Part shown: in pieces, positions 6,461 through 15,737 of the stretch
How positions within the stretch are numbered: the stretch's first letter is position 1
How the letters are laid out: each line of letters begins with the position of its first letter
DNA from: Clostridium_X cadaveris
Lineage (GTDB): Bacteria; Bacillota; Clostridia; Clostridiales; Clostridiaceae
Length of the DNA: 64,000 nucleotides
Assembly (NCBI RefSeq): GCF_039521325.1
Contig: NZ_BAAACD010000024.1
Strand: one strand, 5' to 3'
Program-made: the position numbers and the translations under genes
Notes under the pieces: model-generated
Told to the model about the DNA's origin: nothing
Databases searched by the model: none
Seen by the model: the letters and a program-made list of their open reading frames with translations, nothing else

Positions 6461-7867
6461 TTATTCCTCCATTAAATCATATAAAATATCTAAACCTTCT
6501 TTTATTTTTTCTATTGAAGTTTGAGAATACCCTATTCTGAAATATCTAAGACCGTCTCTAAAATTCTTATAGAATATTACCCCTGGTGTGATTAAAACCT
6601 TTTTATCACGGGCCCTGTAAAAGAGTTCCGTAGAATCCATTCTAACACTGTCATTTAAATGTATAAAAAAGTTAAGACCGCCTCCTGGGCTTAAAAAATC
6701 TACTTTATCCTTGAACTTTTCTTTTAAGTATTGTTCCATATAATTATATCTCTCACTATACTCTTTGTTCAAGAAATCTATATGCTTTTTCCAAAACCCT
6801 TCTTCTATATAAAGAGACAATGCCCTCTGCATAAGGCTGGAAGTGGCTATATCCGTGTTTACCTTACAATTTTGAATAGACTCTCTAAAATTTCTAGGAC
6901 TTATCATATATCCTATTCTTATTCCAGGTAGAAATATCTTTGAAAAACTCTTTATATATATTACTCTGTCATTTTTATCTAGAGATTTAAAACTCTTGTA
7001 CGTTATGTCTTTATCAAATATAAGCTCTGATAAGTAATCATCTTCTACTATATAAAAATCATATATCTTAGCAAGTTCTAATATTCTAAGCTTTTTTTCA
7101 AGAGAATAAGTACCGCCTGTAGGATTTTGAAAATAGCTCATTGTATAAAGAACCTTCACATTATTTTTCATCAAAATTTTTTCTAATTCCCATAGGTCAA
7201 TTCCGTCTTTTTCCATGGGTATTTCATAGATATTTGCTCTTCTTCCGTTGAATACGCTCAATGCCCCTCCATAGGTAGGCTTTTCTACTATTACATCATC
7301 ATTAATATTTACAAGGGCTTTAGATACTATATCTATACCTTGCTGTGCTCCTGAAACTATTAATATATCATTGAAGTCTATGTTCTCATCCCAAAAGCTT
7401 TCATAAATAATATTTCTAAGTCCCTCATTCCCTAAAGCCTCTTGGTATGTAAGAGCTTCAGCTCCATCTCTATCTATAACATCATTTAAAACTTTTTTAA
7501 AATCCTCCACCGGAAAATAACTACTGCTTGCAGTTTCTCCTGCAAAATCTATTATTTCTTTCATAGTTTTTGAATTTAATCTTTTAAATGTATGCGAATA
7601 TTCACGTTTAAATGATAATGTATTTTCCTTCTTTTTAGCATAGGTTCCGCTGCCCATTTTCTGTCTTGCATAGCCTTCATCTTGAAGCTTTTTATATGCG
7701 TTAACTATAGTCACATTGTTTACTTCCAATGCTTTAGCAAAGTTCCTTATTGGAGGAAGTTTTTCTTCATTTAATATTTTTCCTTTATCTATAAGCCTTT
7801 TTATATGCTTTGCTATTTGTACATATTTAGGTTCATCTTCTTTAAACTTTATTAAATACTTCTCCAT
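6461..7867 (-). CDS. MocR/PdxR-type transcription regulator with aminotransferase domain
   Basis: The 468-aa protein has an N-terminal GntR winged helix (about 1-75; LPPIRNFAKALEVNNVTIVN) fused to a type I aminotransferase fold. The PLP lysine is in the YIKSFSKIFLPGIRIGY region near residue 285, and NPTGG is conserved. MocR proteins are PLP-dependent regulators of vitamin B6, amino acid or GABA metabolism. The target here is not shown because no B6 synthesis gene is adjacent. The ribosome binding site is a run of GGGGGGAGG before the ATG. It appears to form an operon with yigZ. Confidence 0.9.
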   Translation of the reverse strand: MEKYLIKFKEDEPKYVQIAKHIKRLIDKGKILNEEKLPPIRNFAKALEVNNVTIVNAYKKLQDEGYARQKMGSGTYAKKKENTLSFKREYSHTFKRLNSKTMKEIIDFAGETASSSYFPVEDFKKVLNDVIDRDGAEALTYQEALGNEGLRNIIYESFWDENIDFNDILIVSGAQQGIDIVSKALVNINDDVIVEKPTYGGALSVFNGRRANIYEIPMEKDGIDLWELEKILMKNNVKVLYTMSYFQNPTGGTYSLEKKLRILELAKIYDFYIVEDDYLSELIFDKDITYKSFKSLDKNDRVIYIKSFSKIFLPGIRIGYMISPRNFRESIQNCKVNTDIATSSLMQRALSLYIEEGFWKKHIDFLNKEYSERYNYMEQYLKEKFKDKVDFLSPGGGLNFFIHLNDSVRMDSTELFYRARDKKVLITPGVIFYKNFRDGLRYFRIGYSQTSIEKIKEGLDILYDLMEE

Positions 7868-7895
7868 TCCTATATCCTCCCCCCTTTAATATGGA

Positions 7896-7925
7896 AAAGC
7901 TCCTCTCAAAATAAGAGGAGTCTTT
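7896..7925 (-). terminator. Rho-independent terminator after the nucleotidyltransferase gene
   Basis: GACTCCTCTT and AGAGGAGC arms on the - strand are followed by CTTTTCC. It separates the nucleotidyltransferase gene from the regulator operon. Confidence 0.7.
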
Positions 7926-7927
7926 TA

Positions 7928-8824
7928 TTACACATAGTATACATTTTCCTTAACTAAAAGACTACCATCATCAGTGTTATAGTCTCTTCTCATTTTTCGA
8001 ACAAAACCTTTTTTACATAGAAGTTTAAGTATCTCTTCCATGTCTATGTCAAAATCTTTAAATATAGGATGATTCTTCACTTCATCTACACTTAAAGCCT
8101 TGTTTTCATCTCTTATAAATTCTAAAATGAATTCAGTGCTTTCTTTTAAGAGTTCTTCAACTCTTTTTTCTATATAGTTTAGAGTCTCACATATAAGCTC
8201 ACAATCATCAAATTTTCCATTTAAAACATTTTCCACAACATTTTTAAAATTATCATCTAAATTAGTGGCCATTATTAATGCATCAACGCTTATATTATAT
8301 CCTGATAAATTAACATAGAATTTCGCAAACTCATCTAATGCTCTTATAGTTACGCTATAAGCAGTATAAAAACCTCTATTATATAAATATTTTCTTGCAA
8401 CTCCCATAGTTTTTAAAAGTATTCCCAAATAGTACATGGACCATCTTTCTCTATAAGAATCTGGGCAATATCTACCACTGTTATATATATTTGTTATGAT
8501 ATCGTCTTTAGAAAACATAAGTCGGCTAACTGATAAATTTCTATGAAATTTGCTACCCTTAACACTGTTTTCATAAGCTCTTATAAATTGATTTTTTTCC
8601 ATAACCTTTATATGTACAGGTATTTCTTCTTCTTCTGAATACAAATTTTTAATACTTTTTTTATCAGCACTACATATTATCATTATATCTATATCTGATT
8701 CGTCCCATAAATCTCCATTTACAATACTTCCGGACACTAATATAGCTAGGACTTTAGGGTTTTGTTTTAAAGTATTCATTATTATGCCAAAGGTTTTTTG
8801 GTACTGAGCTATTGACTTTTCCAT
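7928..8824 (-). CDS. Nucleotidyltransferase-fold protein, substrate unknown
   Basis: The 298-aa cytoplasmic protein has a polymerase-beta-like nucleotidyltransferase motif at residues 31-50 (SGSIVNGDLWDESDIDIM), with Gly-Ser and the Asp-x-Asp metal ligands present. The remainder is an alpha-helical domain of the kind seen in aminoglycoside- or tRNA-acting relatives, ending in a small winged-helix-like segment. I chose the ATG at 8824 because AGGGGGAGGATC precedes it directly. An in-frame ATG at 8848 has no comparable site. The gene is monocistronic, with its own promoter and terminator. Substrate (a drug, nucleotide or protein) cannot be told from the sequence. Confidence 0.8.
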   Translation of the reverse strand: MEKSIAQYQKTFGIIMNTLKQNPKVLAILVSGSIVNGDLWDESDIDIMIICSADKKSIKNLYSEEEEIPVHIKVMEKNQFIRAYENSVKGSKFHRNLSVSRLMFSKDDIITNIYNSGRYCPDSYRERWSMYYLGILLKTMGVARKYLYNRGFYTAYSVTIRALDEFAKFYVNLSGYNISVDALIMATNLDDNFKNVVENVLNGKFDDCELICETLNYIEKRVEELLKESTEFILEFIRDENKALSVDEVKNHPIFKDFDIDMEEILKLLCKKGFVRKMRRDYNTDDGSLLVKENVYYV

Positions 8825-8854
8825 GATCCTCCCCCTCTTAATATACATATTTTA

Positions 8855-8884
8855 ATTATATACTGTGAACCTTAAGTATTGCAA
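8855..8884 (-). promoter_or_regulatory. Sigma-A-type promoter of the nucleotidyltransferase gene
   Basis: TTGCAA at 8884-8879 and TATAAT at 8860-8855 are separated by 18 bases and lie 31 bases upstream of the chosen ATG. Confidence 0.6.
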
Positions 8885-9004
8885 CTTTCTTATCATAAAA
8901 CTTGATATATTATAGCATTTTTGCAAGTTTTTATTTTATTTTTCATTTATGTGAATGTTTTCATACATATTTTTATTTTTTATATCTTTAGTAAAAATAT
9001 ATAA

Positions 9005-9030
9005 GAAAAGCAGCCATAGGACTGCTTTTC
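9005..9030 (-). terminator. Rho-independent terminator of hflX
   Basis: Perfect 9-bp arms GAAAAGCAG/CTGCTTTTC enclose an 8-base loop, 11 bases after the hflX stop. Confidence 0.8.
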
Positions 9031-9040
9031 AAAATTAATT

Positions 9041-10831
9041 CTATTTATTTAATAAAAATTCTTTGCATTTATTAAATGCCTCTTCCTCTATTGTTGCTTT
9101 AATATAAGTTCCATCTTCTCTATATTCCTCTTCTTCTATTTTGCCGTTTCTATGAAGAAATGCAACCATAGCCTGATCAGTATATGGAATTAGAAATTCT
9201 TCTTCTCTCAAGGTATTTGGAATCATATTGCCTATAAGCACTAATAACTCCTCAAGATTTACTCCTTGTTTTGCAGAAATTTCTATAATCTCATATTCTT
9301 TAAATTCATCTTTAATTTCTTGAATTTTAAGAGGATCTGCTAAATCTATTTTGTTTAAAGCTAGTATTTGTTTCTTATCCTTTGCACCAAGTTCTCCTAA
9401 AACATTCTCGACAGCTATAATTTGCTCTTTAGCTTCTTCGGAAGAAACATCTACAACATGAACTAAAAGATCTGAGTAAATAACTTCTTCCAAGGTAGAC
9501 TTGAAGGCTTCTACCAAGTCATGAGGAAGCTTTCTTACAAATCCAACTGTATCTGTAAGTGTTATAACTCTGTTGTCTCTTAAAGTTAGAGCTCTTGTTG
9601 TTATATCTAAAGTTGCAAAAAGCATATCTGCTTCAAAAACTTTTTCCTTTATTATCATTTCTTTTGATGTAGCTATATCACAAAGGTTATTTCTTAAAGT
9701 TGATTTTCCCGCATTAGTATATCCTACTAAAGAAACTTGAGGTATGCTTTGTTTCATTCTTCTATCTCTTTGAGTTTCTCTGTTCCTTTTCACCTTACTT
9801 AATTCTTCATTTAAGTCATAAATTCTCTCTCTTATATGTCTTCTATCTATTTCAAGTTTTTTCTCTCCAGGTCCTCTAGTCCCAATACCTCCACCTGTTC
9901 TTGATAATACAAGACCAAGCCCTCCTAGTCGTGTCTGTCTATACTTTAATTGAGCAAGCTCTACTTGTATTTTGGACTCACGAGACTTTGCACGTCTAGC
10001 GAAAATATCAAGTATCAAAGTAGTCCTGTCAATTACCTTAACTCCTAAGGCTTCTTCTAGATTTCTAACTTGAGATCCTGAAAGTTCATCATCAAAAATA
10101 ACTATGTTAGCTCTAGTTCCTTGAATTAAATAACCTATTTCCTCAACTTTTCCTCTTCCTATATAAAGAGCTGTATCAATTTTAGTTCTTCTTTGAGAAA
10201 TTCTTTCTACTGAAGGAATATTGCAAGCTTTTGCAAGTTCCTCTAATTCATCTAGACTCTCTTCACCTTCACAACCAACTAAAATTGCCCTTTCTCCATC
10301 ATCTTCATAAACTTCATTGTTTCTTATGAGTTCCTCACTATAATTTATTTTATCTGTTATGTTAAAGTTTAAAGCTTTATCTAATGTCATAGGACCATAG
10401 CTTTCAACTTGAAGAACATTATCCTGTACAAAGCAGAATCCCATAGTAACTTCCTTTATTATGTCTTCTTGCACTCCTAATGCAATTATAGCGTCAAGCT
10501 TCATTCTTATAAGAGCCGAATTGTCTAACGCTGATAGTCTAGAAGTTCCATTTGGATGAGTATGAATAACCCTAACTCCTGACAACTTTCTTTCCCTTAT
10601 GTCCAACATAGGTACTTCAACAGATGTGCTATCACCTATTGCTACACTTACAACTCTTCCTCGTCTGTCTACAGCAACACTAACCTCTCTTTCAAGAGCT
10701 ACAGTTGTTTTGAGCATTTTATCTAGTACTTCTTCATTAATAAATGTATTTTTATCTATCTTAATATCATATATATCTTCTAGCCCTTCAAGTAGACTAT
10801 TCCTAACTCCATCTATATTTCCATATATCAT
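9041..10831 (-). CDS. hflX: GTPase HflX with an N-terminal JAMM/RadC-like domain
   Basis: HflX is a ribosome-associated GTPase that can split or rescue stalled ribosomes. At 596 aa this protein is about 170 residues longer than the classical form. The usual parts are present: the HflX N-domain from about residue 195, the GGGIGTRGPGEKKLE glycine segment, P-loop GYTNAGKST near 368, the DTVGF switch, and NKID. Residues 1-180 form an added domain. It has HTHPNGTSRLSALD at residues 90-103, which fits the JAMM metal motif H-x-H-x7-S-x2-D exactly, and Glu47 or Glu49 upstream as possible general base. The surrounding strand pattern resembles RadC. Whether the extension is an active peptidase is unknown. 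The ATG has GAGGTG at a good distance. Confidence 0.92.
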   Translation of the reverse strand: MIYGNIDGVRNSLLEGLEDIYDIKIDKNTFINEEVLDKMLKTTVALEREVSVAVDRRGRVVSVAIGDSTSVEVPMLDIRERKLSGVRVIHTHPNGTSRLSALDNSALIRMKLDAIIALGVQEDIIKEVTMGFCFVQDNVLQVESYGPMTLDKALNFNITDKINYSEELIRNNEVYEDDGERAILVGCEGEESLDELEELAKACNIPSVERISQRRTKIDTALYIGRGKVEEIGYLIQGTRANIVIFDDELSGSQVRNLEEALGVKVIDRTTLILDIFARRAKSRESKIQVELAQLKYRQTRLGGLGLVLSRTGGGIGTRGPGEKKLEIDRRHIRERIYDLNEELSKVKRNRETQRDRRMKQSIPQVSLVGYTNAGKSTLRNNLCDIATSKEMIIKEKVFEADMLFATLDITTRALTLRDNRVITLTDTVGFVRKLPHDLVEAFKSTLEEVIYSDLLVHVVDVSSEEAKEQIIAVENVLGELGAKDKKQILALNKIDLADPLKIQEIKDEFKEYEIIEISAKQGVNLEELLVLIGNMIPNTLREEEFLIPYTDQAMVAFLHRNGKIEEEEYREDGTYIKATIEEEAFNKCKEFLLNK

Positions 10832-10893
10832 AATTTCACCTCTTATACCTTATGTTTACAACTTGAACTTAATTTTATACCATAATAATTGTC

Positions 10894-10922
10894 TTGTAAA
10901 TACAAAGTTACGAGGCTATAAT
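10894..10922 (+). promoter_or_regulatory. Sigma-A-type promoter of hpt
   Basis: TTGTAA at 10894-10899 and TATAAT at 10917-10922 have a 17-base spacer and lie 46 bases before the hpt start, in the divergent hflX-hpt gap. Confidence 0.7.
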
Positions 10923-10968
10923 TATACAATATAGTTATTTTATAAAATTTAAAATATGGAGGATGACA

Positions 10969-11493
10969 ATGGAAGAAAAAAAAGTAAATGTACTTATAAA
11001 CGAAGATCAAATTGCAACTAGAATAAAAGAGCTTGGATCTGAAGTTGCAAAAGAATATGAAGGTAAAAATCTATATGTTCTTTCTCTTTTAAGGGGAAGT
11101 TTTGTTTTTGCTGCTGATTTAGTTAGAGCTGTTGATTGCAAAATGAAGATCGGATTCATGACAACTTCCAGCTATGGAGATGGCGAAGAAACTTCTGGCG
11201 TAGTTAAAATAATAAACGACATCCCTGATGACATAAAAGATTTCGATGTACTTATAGTTGATGACATAATTGACTCTGGAATAACTATGAACTTCGTTGT
11301 AAATCACGTAAAATCTTTAGGAGCAAATTCAGTAAAAACTTGTGTTTTACTAGATAAGCCATCTAGAAGAAAAGTTGATATAAAACCTGATTTCTGTTGT
11401 TTTGAGATTGATGACGTATTCGTTGTAGGTTACGGTCTAAATTATGGCGACTTCTATAGAAATGTTCCATACATATTTAACTGGGAAAACTAA
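10969..11493 (+). CDS. hpt: Hypoxanthine phosphoribosyltransferase
   Basis: This 174-aa purine salvage enzyme converts hypoxanthine (or guanine) and PRPP to IMP (or GMP). The PRPP-binding motif is VLIVDDIIDSGITM at about residue 90; the flexible-loop SSYGDG and the C-terminal FVVGYGLNYGDFYRN base-binding region are present. I prefer the second ATG (10969), because GGAGG is directly adjacent to the first ATG and 6 bases before the second. It is a single gene between its own promoter and a strong terminator. In many Firmicutes hpt sits beside tilS-ftsH; here it is separate. Confidence 0.95.
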   Translation: MEEKKVNVLINEDQIATRIKELGSEVAKEYEGKNLYVLSLLRGSFVFAADLVRAVDCKMKIGFMTTSSYGDGEETSGVVKIINDIPDDIKDFDVLIVDDIIDSGITMNFVVNHVKSLGANSVKTCVLLDKPSRRKVDIKPDFCCFEIDDVFVVGYGLNYGDFYRNVPYIFNWEN

Positions 11494-11494
11494 G

Positions 11495-11536
11495 AAAACT
11501 ATCCCCTTCCTTTTAGGAATGAGGGATAGTTTTTTC
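11495..11536 (+). terminator. Rho-independent terminator of hpt
   Basis: AAAACTATCCC and GGGATAGTTTT arms are followed by TTC. The stem probably also serves the convergent yunB gene. Confidence 0.85.
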
Positions 11537-11554
11537 TTAATCACATTTAATATT

Positions 11555-12199
11555 TTATTTCCCATCTATATTTATTGATGTTTCTGGAACCTTACCTACT
11601 ATTATATTTTCTAAAATAGGTATTTCCGTTCTTATCGCTTCATCCCTACTTAATAATGGTGTGTTTAACATTATCTTTGTCTCAGCTATTAAATATATCT
11701 TATGTCTTGTTTGATTTATACCTGCACTCTCGAACTCAGATGAATAAGATATTTTGATATCCTCTATAGGTCTCATATTTATAGTAATTTTAGGCCCATA
11801 ATGAGCAATTATATTGTTATTAACCACATATCCAATGGGTATTTTAAATCCTAAAGCTCCAAATTCTCTTAAATCATCTTGAGTGTTTAGTGCTATTTCT
11901 GATGCTAAAGTATTCATCTTTACCGTGTTTGTCTGCATCATTATTATATTGCCATCTTTATCTCTATCAATTTTCACCATATCTTCGTACTTTATATTAT
12001 CATCTTTAAATAATTTTTGGACATTACTATTTATTATATATATAGCTTTTGCCCTCATGTCAGCACTACCTAACTCCATAGCTCTTGGCATAACATTTTT
12101 ATCAAATACATATAAAAAAACGTTAAAAGCTACTACAATGGTCAATATAATAGATATGGCTAAGTATTTGGAGTTTATGCTGCCTCTTATTTTTTTCAA
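11555..12199 (-). CDS. yunB: Sporulation protein YunB
   Basis: The 214-aa protein has one N-terminal membrane segment (about residues 10-28) and a conserved extracytoplasmic domain typical of YunB. In Bacillus YunB is a mother-cell sporulation protein needed for full spore formation; its mechanism is unclear. I place the start at TTG 12199, because AAGGAGTGATATT precedes it directly. An in-frame ATG 11 codons upstream lacks a ribosome binding site. It is divergent from the PBP gene and converges on hpt. Confidence 0.9.
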   Translation of the reverse strand: MKKIRGSINSKYLAISIILTIVVAFNVFLYVFDKNVMPRAMELGSADMRAKAIYIINSNVQKLFKDDNIKYEDMVKIDRDKDGNIIMMQTNTVKMNTLASEIALNTQDDLREFGALGFKIPIGYVVNNNIIAHYGPKITINMRPIEDIKISYSSEFESAGINQTRHKIYLIAETKIMLNTPLLSRDEAIRTEIPILENIIVGKVPETSINIDGK

Positions 12200-12315
12200 A
12201 ATATCACTCCTTAGAAATATTAGTGTAATCAATTTAATAATATGCTATAATAGGTTATAATATTTTACTATTGTTTTTAATTAACAATTTAATATTTTTA
12301 TTTTTGGAGGAAAAT

Positions 12316-14772
12316 ATGGGAAAGAAAAATAAAAGTAAAAAAGCTAAATCCTCTTCCTCGAAGATTGCAAAGAGAATACTTATAGGATTGCTTATAGTAA
12401 TTTTAATAGGAATATTTGCAGCTGGAGGGATTGCTTTAGCAATGATAAAGAGTGCGCCTCCTTTAGATGTAGATGCAATTCATAATTTAAACGAAGACTC
12501 GATGATATTTGATAATAAGGATGAATTCATGGATTACGTCCCTACTGTTGAAAAACGTTCGATAGTTTCTTTAAATGAAATGTCTCAATATTTAAAAGAT
12601 GCCGCAGTCAGCATTGAAGATGAAAGATTCTATAATCACAAAGGTATAGATATTCAAAGAATAATGGGAGCTATGTATACTAATATTAAAAATAAATTCA
12701 CTGGTTCTCAAGGAATCCACGGTGCTTCTACAATAACTCAACAACTTCTAAAAAACACATTATTAACTAATGAAGTTAATGTAACTAGAAAAGTTCAAGA
12801 AATGTATATGGCTATACAGCTTGAAAAAGAATTATCTAAAGATGATATTCTAGAAGCTTACTTAAATACAATTCCTCTAGGTGGAAGAGCTTATGGCGTT
12901 GAAGCTGCCGCTATTCAATATTTTGGAAAACGAGCTAAGGATTTAAATCTTGTTGAAAGTGCTTACATAATCGGTGTTACCCAAAACCCTTCAAGATTTT
13001 ATGCTTTTTCTCCTGCCGCAAAGAAGGATCCTAGTCCTTACATCAATAAAACAAAGACTGTCATTGGAAAAATGCTAGAGAATGGGTATATATCTCAAGA
13101 AGACCATGATAAAGCCATTGCAGATATTGATGCAAACGGCATTGCTTTTAATCCTCAGACTACAAATGCAAACAAGCTAAATTATGAATGGTTCTCCGTT
13201 CCAGTAATTAATAAGGTTAAAGATGATTTAAAGCTTAAATACAATTACACTGATGATGAGGTTGAAAAGCTCATTACTTATGGCGGTTTAAAAATTTATA
13301 CTACCATGGATAGAGAACTTCAAGATTATACAACTAATGAAATATTAAATAAAGCTCATACTTTCTTCAGAAGCGTTCCTGCACCTACTAGCGATGGCAA
13401 CATAGTTCAGCCTCAAATGGGAGCTTCAGTTATGGACTATAGAACTGGTGAAGTAAAAGTTCTTGTAGGAGGACGTGGAGATCATCCACCTATGTCTTAT
13501 AACAGAGCAACTTCTACAAAATATTTAAGAAACCCAGGTTCAACTATAAAGCCTCTTACAGTATATGCTCCTTTAATAGATTTAAAGATGGCAACTGCTG
13601 GAACTGCTATAGATGACTCATCTTCATCGGGTGATTTTTCAGCTAAATATGGTCACAAATTCAACAATGTAACTAACTCTCATTTAGGGTATATAACATT
13701 GCGTGAAGCTGTAAGACAATCAGTCAATGTTGCTGCTGTTCAAGCTGAAGATATGCTTGGTCTTTCGAATGGTGTAGCATATGGTGAAAAATTTGGAATA
13801 AGATTTAATAGTGCTTCTAAGACTAGTATTTCTGCTCTTGCTTTAGGAGAATTTGATAACAATCCTAAAGATATGGATGGAGTAAATCCATTAACTATGG
13901 CTGCTGCTTATGGAACATTTGGAAATGGTGGAACATATACAGATCCTATATTATATACAAAGGTTTTAGATAGAAATGGTCAGGTTATCTTAGAATCAAA
14001 ACTTGAACAAAAACAGGTTATTTCTCCACAAGCTGCATATATAATGTATGATGTTTTAAAAGGGCCGGTATCTTACACGGGAACTAATGCTAAGTTTGGT
14101 TCAATGCCAGTGGCAGGTAAGACAGGATCATCTACTGAATTTAGAAATCTTTGGTTTTCAGGTCTTACTCCTTACTACTCTGCAGCTGTATGGATGGGAT
14201 CAGATGTTCCAGAGAATTTAAACTCTAAGTATGGACTAAACAGTAACAGTGCTGCCCTTATATGGGGTAAAATAATGTCCAAAGTTCATAATGGATTAGA
14301 TTATAGAGAAATTGAAATGCCAACAGGCATAGTAAAAGAACAAATATGTTCAGTATCTGGTAAACTTGCTACTGATTTATGTGCTAAAGACCCTAGGGGT
14401 TCTAAGGTTTATACTGAATTATTTATAGATGGAACAGCTCCTACAAGTCTTTGTGATGCTCATGTAAGCGCAAAAGTAAACAAAACTAATAATAAGCTTG
14501 CTACAGATAAGACTTTATCAGAGCTTATAGAGGAAAGAGTTTTCTTAAGTGATAAATATGTTTCAACTTCAGATGACGCTCAATACAAGGTTCCTACAGA
14601 ACAAGATGATAGTGTTCCTACAGTGGAAGAACCTATAACCCCACCAAAAGATGATGATAAAGACAAAGAAGATGATAAAAAACCTGTTGATCCATCAAAA
14701 CCTGGTGGAAATGGTAACAACAATGGAAACAAACCTGGTGGAAATGGAAATAGCAATAAACCAGGCAATTAA
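12316..14772 (+). CDS. Class A penicillin-binding protein (PBP1A family)
   Basis: This bifunctional peptidoglycan synthase has 818 aa. It has a basic cytoplasmic tail, one membrane segment (about 19-43), a glycosyltransferase 51 domain (EDERFYNHKG with catalytic Glu101, then GASTITQQLLKN), and a transpeptidase domain with Ser409 in STIKP, SVN at 469-471 and KTG at 602-604. All catalytic motifs are intact. The C-terminus is a low-complexity tail rich in Asp, Lys and Pro, then a Gly-Asn-Pro run (PGGNGN repeats), probably extended in the cell wall. The ATG at 12316 follows GGAGG by 5 bases; the longer frame to 12271 has no such site. The gene is monocistronic. Confidence 0.95.
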   Translation: MGKKNKSKKAKSSSSKIAKRILIGLLIVILIGIFAAGGIALAMIKSAPPLDVDAIHNLNEDSMIFDNKDEFMDYVPTVEKRSIVSLNEMSQYLKDAAVSIEDERFYNHKGIDIQRIMGAMYTNIKNKFTGSQGIHGASTITQQLLKNTLLTNEVNVTRKVQEMYMAIQLEKELSKDDILEAYLNTIPLGGRAYGVEAAAIQYFGKRAKDLNLVESAYIIGVTQNPSRFYAFSPAAKKDPSPYINKTKTVIGKMLENGYISQEDHDKAIADIDANGIAFNPQTTNANKLNYEWFSVPVINKVKDDLKLKYNYTDDEVEKLITYGGLKIYTTMDRELQDYTTNEILNKAHTFFRSVPAPTSDGNIVQPQMGASVMDYRTGEVKVLVGGRGDHPPMSYNRATSTKYLRNPGSTIKPLTVYAPLIDLKMATAGTAIDDSSSSGDFSAKYGHKFNNVTNSHLGYITLREAVRQSVNVAAVQAEDMLGLSNGVAYGEKFGIRFNSASKTSISALALGEFDNNPKDMDGVNPLTMAAAYGTFGNGGTYTDPILYTKVLDRNGQVILESKLEQKQVISPQAAYIMYDVLKGPVSYTGTNAKFGSMPVAGKTGSSTEFRNLWFSGLTPYYSAAVWMGSDVPENLNSKYGLNSNSAALIWGKIMSKVHNGLDYREIEMPTGIVKEQICSVSGKLATDLCAKDPRGSKVYTELFIDGTAPTSLCDAHVSAKVNKTNNKLATDKTLSELIEERVFLSDKYVSTSDDAQYKVPTEQDDSVPTVEEPITPPKDDDKDKEDDKKPVDPSKPGGNGNNNGNKPGGNGNSNKPGN

Positions 14773-14781
14773 TTAAAAAAT

Positions 14782-14814
14782 TAAAGGTAGTCTAATTATT
14801 AGACTACCTTTTTG
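14782..14814 (+). terminator. Rho-independent terminator of the PBP gene
   Basis: Arms AAGGTAGTCTAA/TTAGACTACCTT (12 bp, perfect) are followed by TTTTTG. Confidence 0.9.
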
Positions 14815-14872
14815 TTTCATTTGTATATGTATTATAATAAAAATATTATTTCAAATAATGGAGGAATGAGTA

Positions 14873-15712
14873 TTGAGAATTGACACACATATCCATATAA
14901 CACCACCTGATATTATCAGAGATTATAAAAAAATTGAAGATAAAGAGCCCTACTTTAAGATGCTTTGTGAGGCTCCACATAATAAATTTGCTACAGCTGA
15001 TGATGTAGTAAATCACTTAAAATACAGCAATTTTGATAAAGGAATAGTTTTTGGTTTTTCATTTCAAGATATGGGTCTTTGTAGATATGTAAATGACTAT
15101 ACAATGGACTCAATAAAAAGATATCCTAACGAACTTATAGGTTTTATGGCAATCCCTGCAAACCATAAAGAAATAACAAAAGAAATAGATAGATGTTATA
15201 AAGGTGGATTAAAAGGTGTAGGTGAATTGTTTCCCGAAGGTCAACAACTAGATATAGCTAATCTGCATAAAACAGATTTAAAAGCATGCTGTTTAGAATA
15301 CAATTTACCACTACTAATTCATACAAATGAATTAGTTGGACATTATTATGCAGGTAAAACAAGCGTACCCCTTGAGCATATTGAAGCCTTTATCAACAAT
15401 CATAAAGAAATTCCTATCATATTAGCCCATTTTGGCGGAGGACTATTATTTTATGAACTAATGAATGAAATTAAAAGTAATTTTTCAAATGTGTATTACG
15501 ATACTGCAGCATCATTATTTTTATATAATAAAAAAATATATAACGTAATTCGAGAAATAGGTGTCATGGACAAAATTTTATTTGGTTCTGATTATCCCCT
15601 TCTTCCAATAGAAAGGTATGAAGCCAGTTTAAATGAACTCTCAGAAGAAGAAAAGTCGAAAATTATGGGTGATAATGCCTTGAAATTATTAAAAAAATGT
15701 AGAGCTTTATAA
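14873..15712 (+). CDS. Amidohydrolase-family TIM-barrel metal-dependent hydrolase
   Basis: The 279-aa cytoplasmic enzyme begins MRIDTHIHITPP, where His-x-His is the first metal-ligand pair of the amidohydrolase superfamily. It continues with LPLLIHTNE and IPIILAHFGGG (second and third histidine sites) and LFGSDYPLLP with the late catalytic Asp. This resembles the ACMSD-like amidohydrolase_2 group; the substrate is unknown. The start is TTG at 14873: GGAGG lies 8 bases upstream, and the nearby ATG in another frame stops after five codons. It stands alone between two terminators. Confidence 0.85.
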   Translation: MRIDTHIHITPPDIIRDYKKIEDKEPYFKMLCEAPHNKFATADDVVNHLKYSNFDKGIVFGFSFQDMGLCRYVNDYTMDSIKRYPNELIGFMAIPANHKEITKEIDRCYKGGLKGVGELFPEGQQLDIANLHKTDLKACCLEYNLPLLIHTNELVGHYYAGKTSVPLEHIEAFINNHKEIPIILAHFGGGLLFYELMNEIKSNFSNVYYDTAASLFLYNKKIYNVIREIGVMDKILFGSDYPLLPIERYEASLNELSEEEKSKIMGDNALKLLKKCRAL

Positions 15713-15729
15713 AAAGCTCTACATTTTTA
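15693..15729. terminator. Bidirectional terminator overlapping the amidohydrolase 3' end
   Basis: Arms AATGTAGAGCTTT/AAAGCTCTACATT are flanked by A- and T-runs. The amidohydrolase stop codon lies within the loop and arm, and the stem also faces the convergent heptad-repeat gene. Confidence 0.85.
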
Positions 15730-15737
15730 TTTTCTAT

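Noticed and set aside
14580..14768. A Pro/Leu/Ser-rich - strand frame opposite the PBP tail
   Set aside because: It is the antisense of a Gly-Asn/Pro-Lys repeat and has no start signals.
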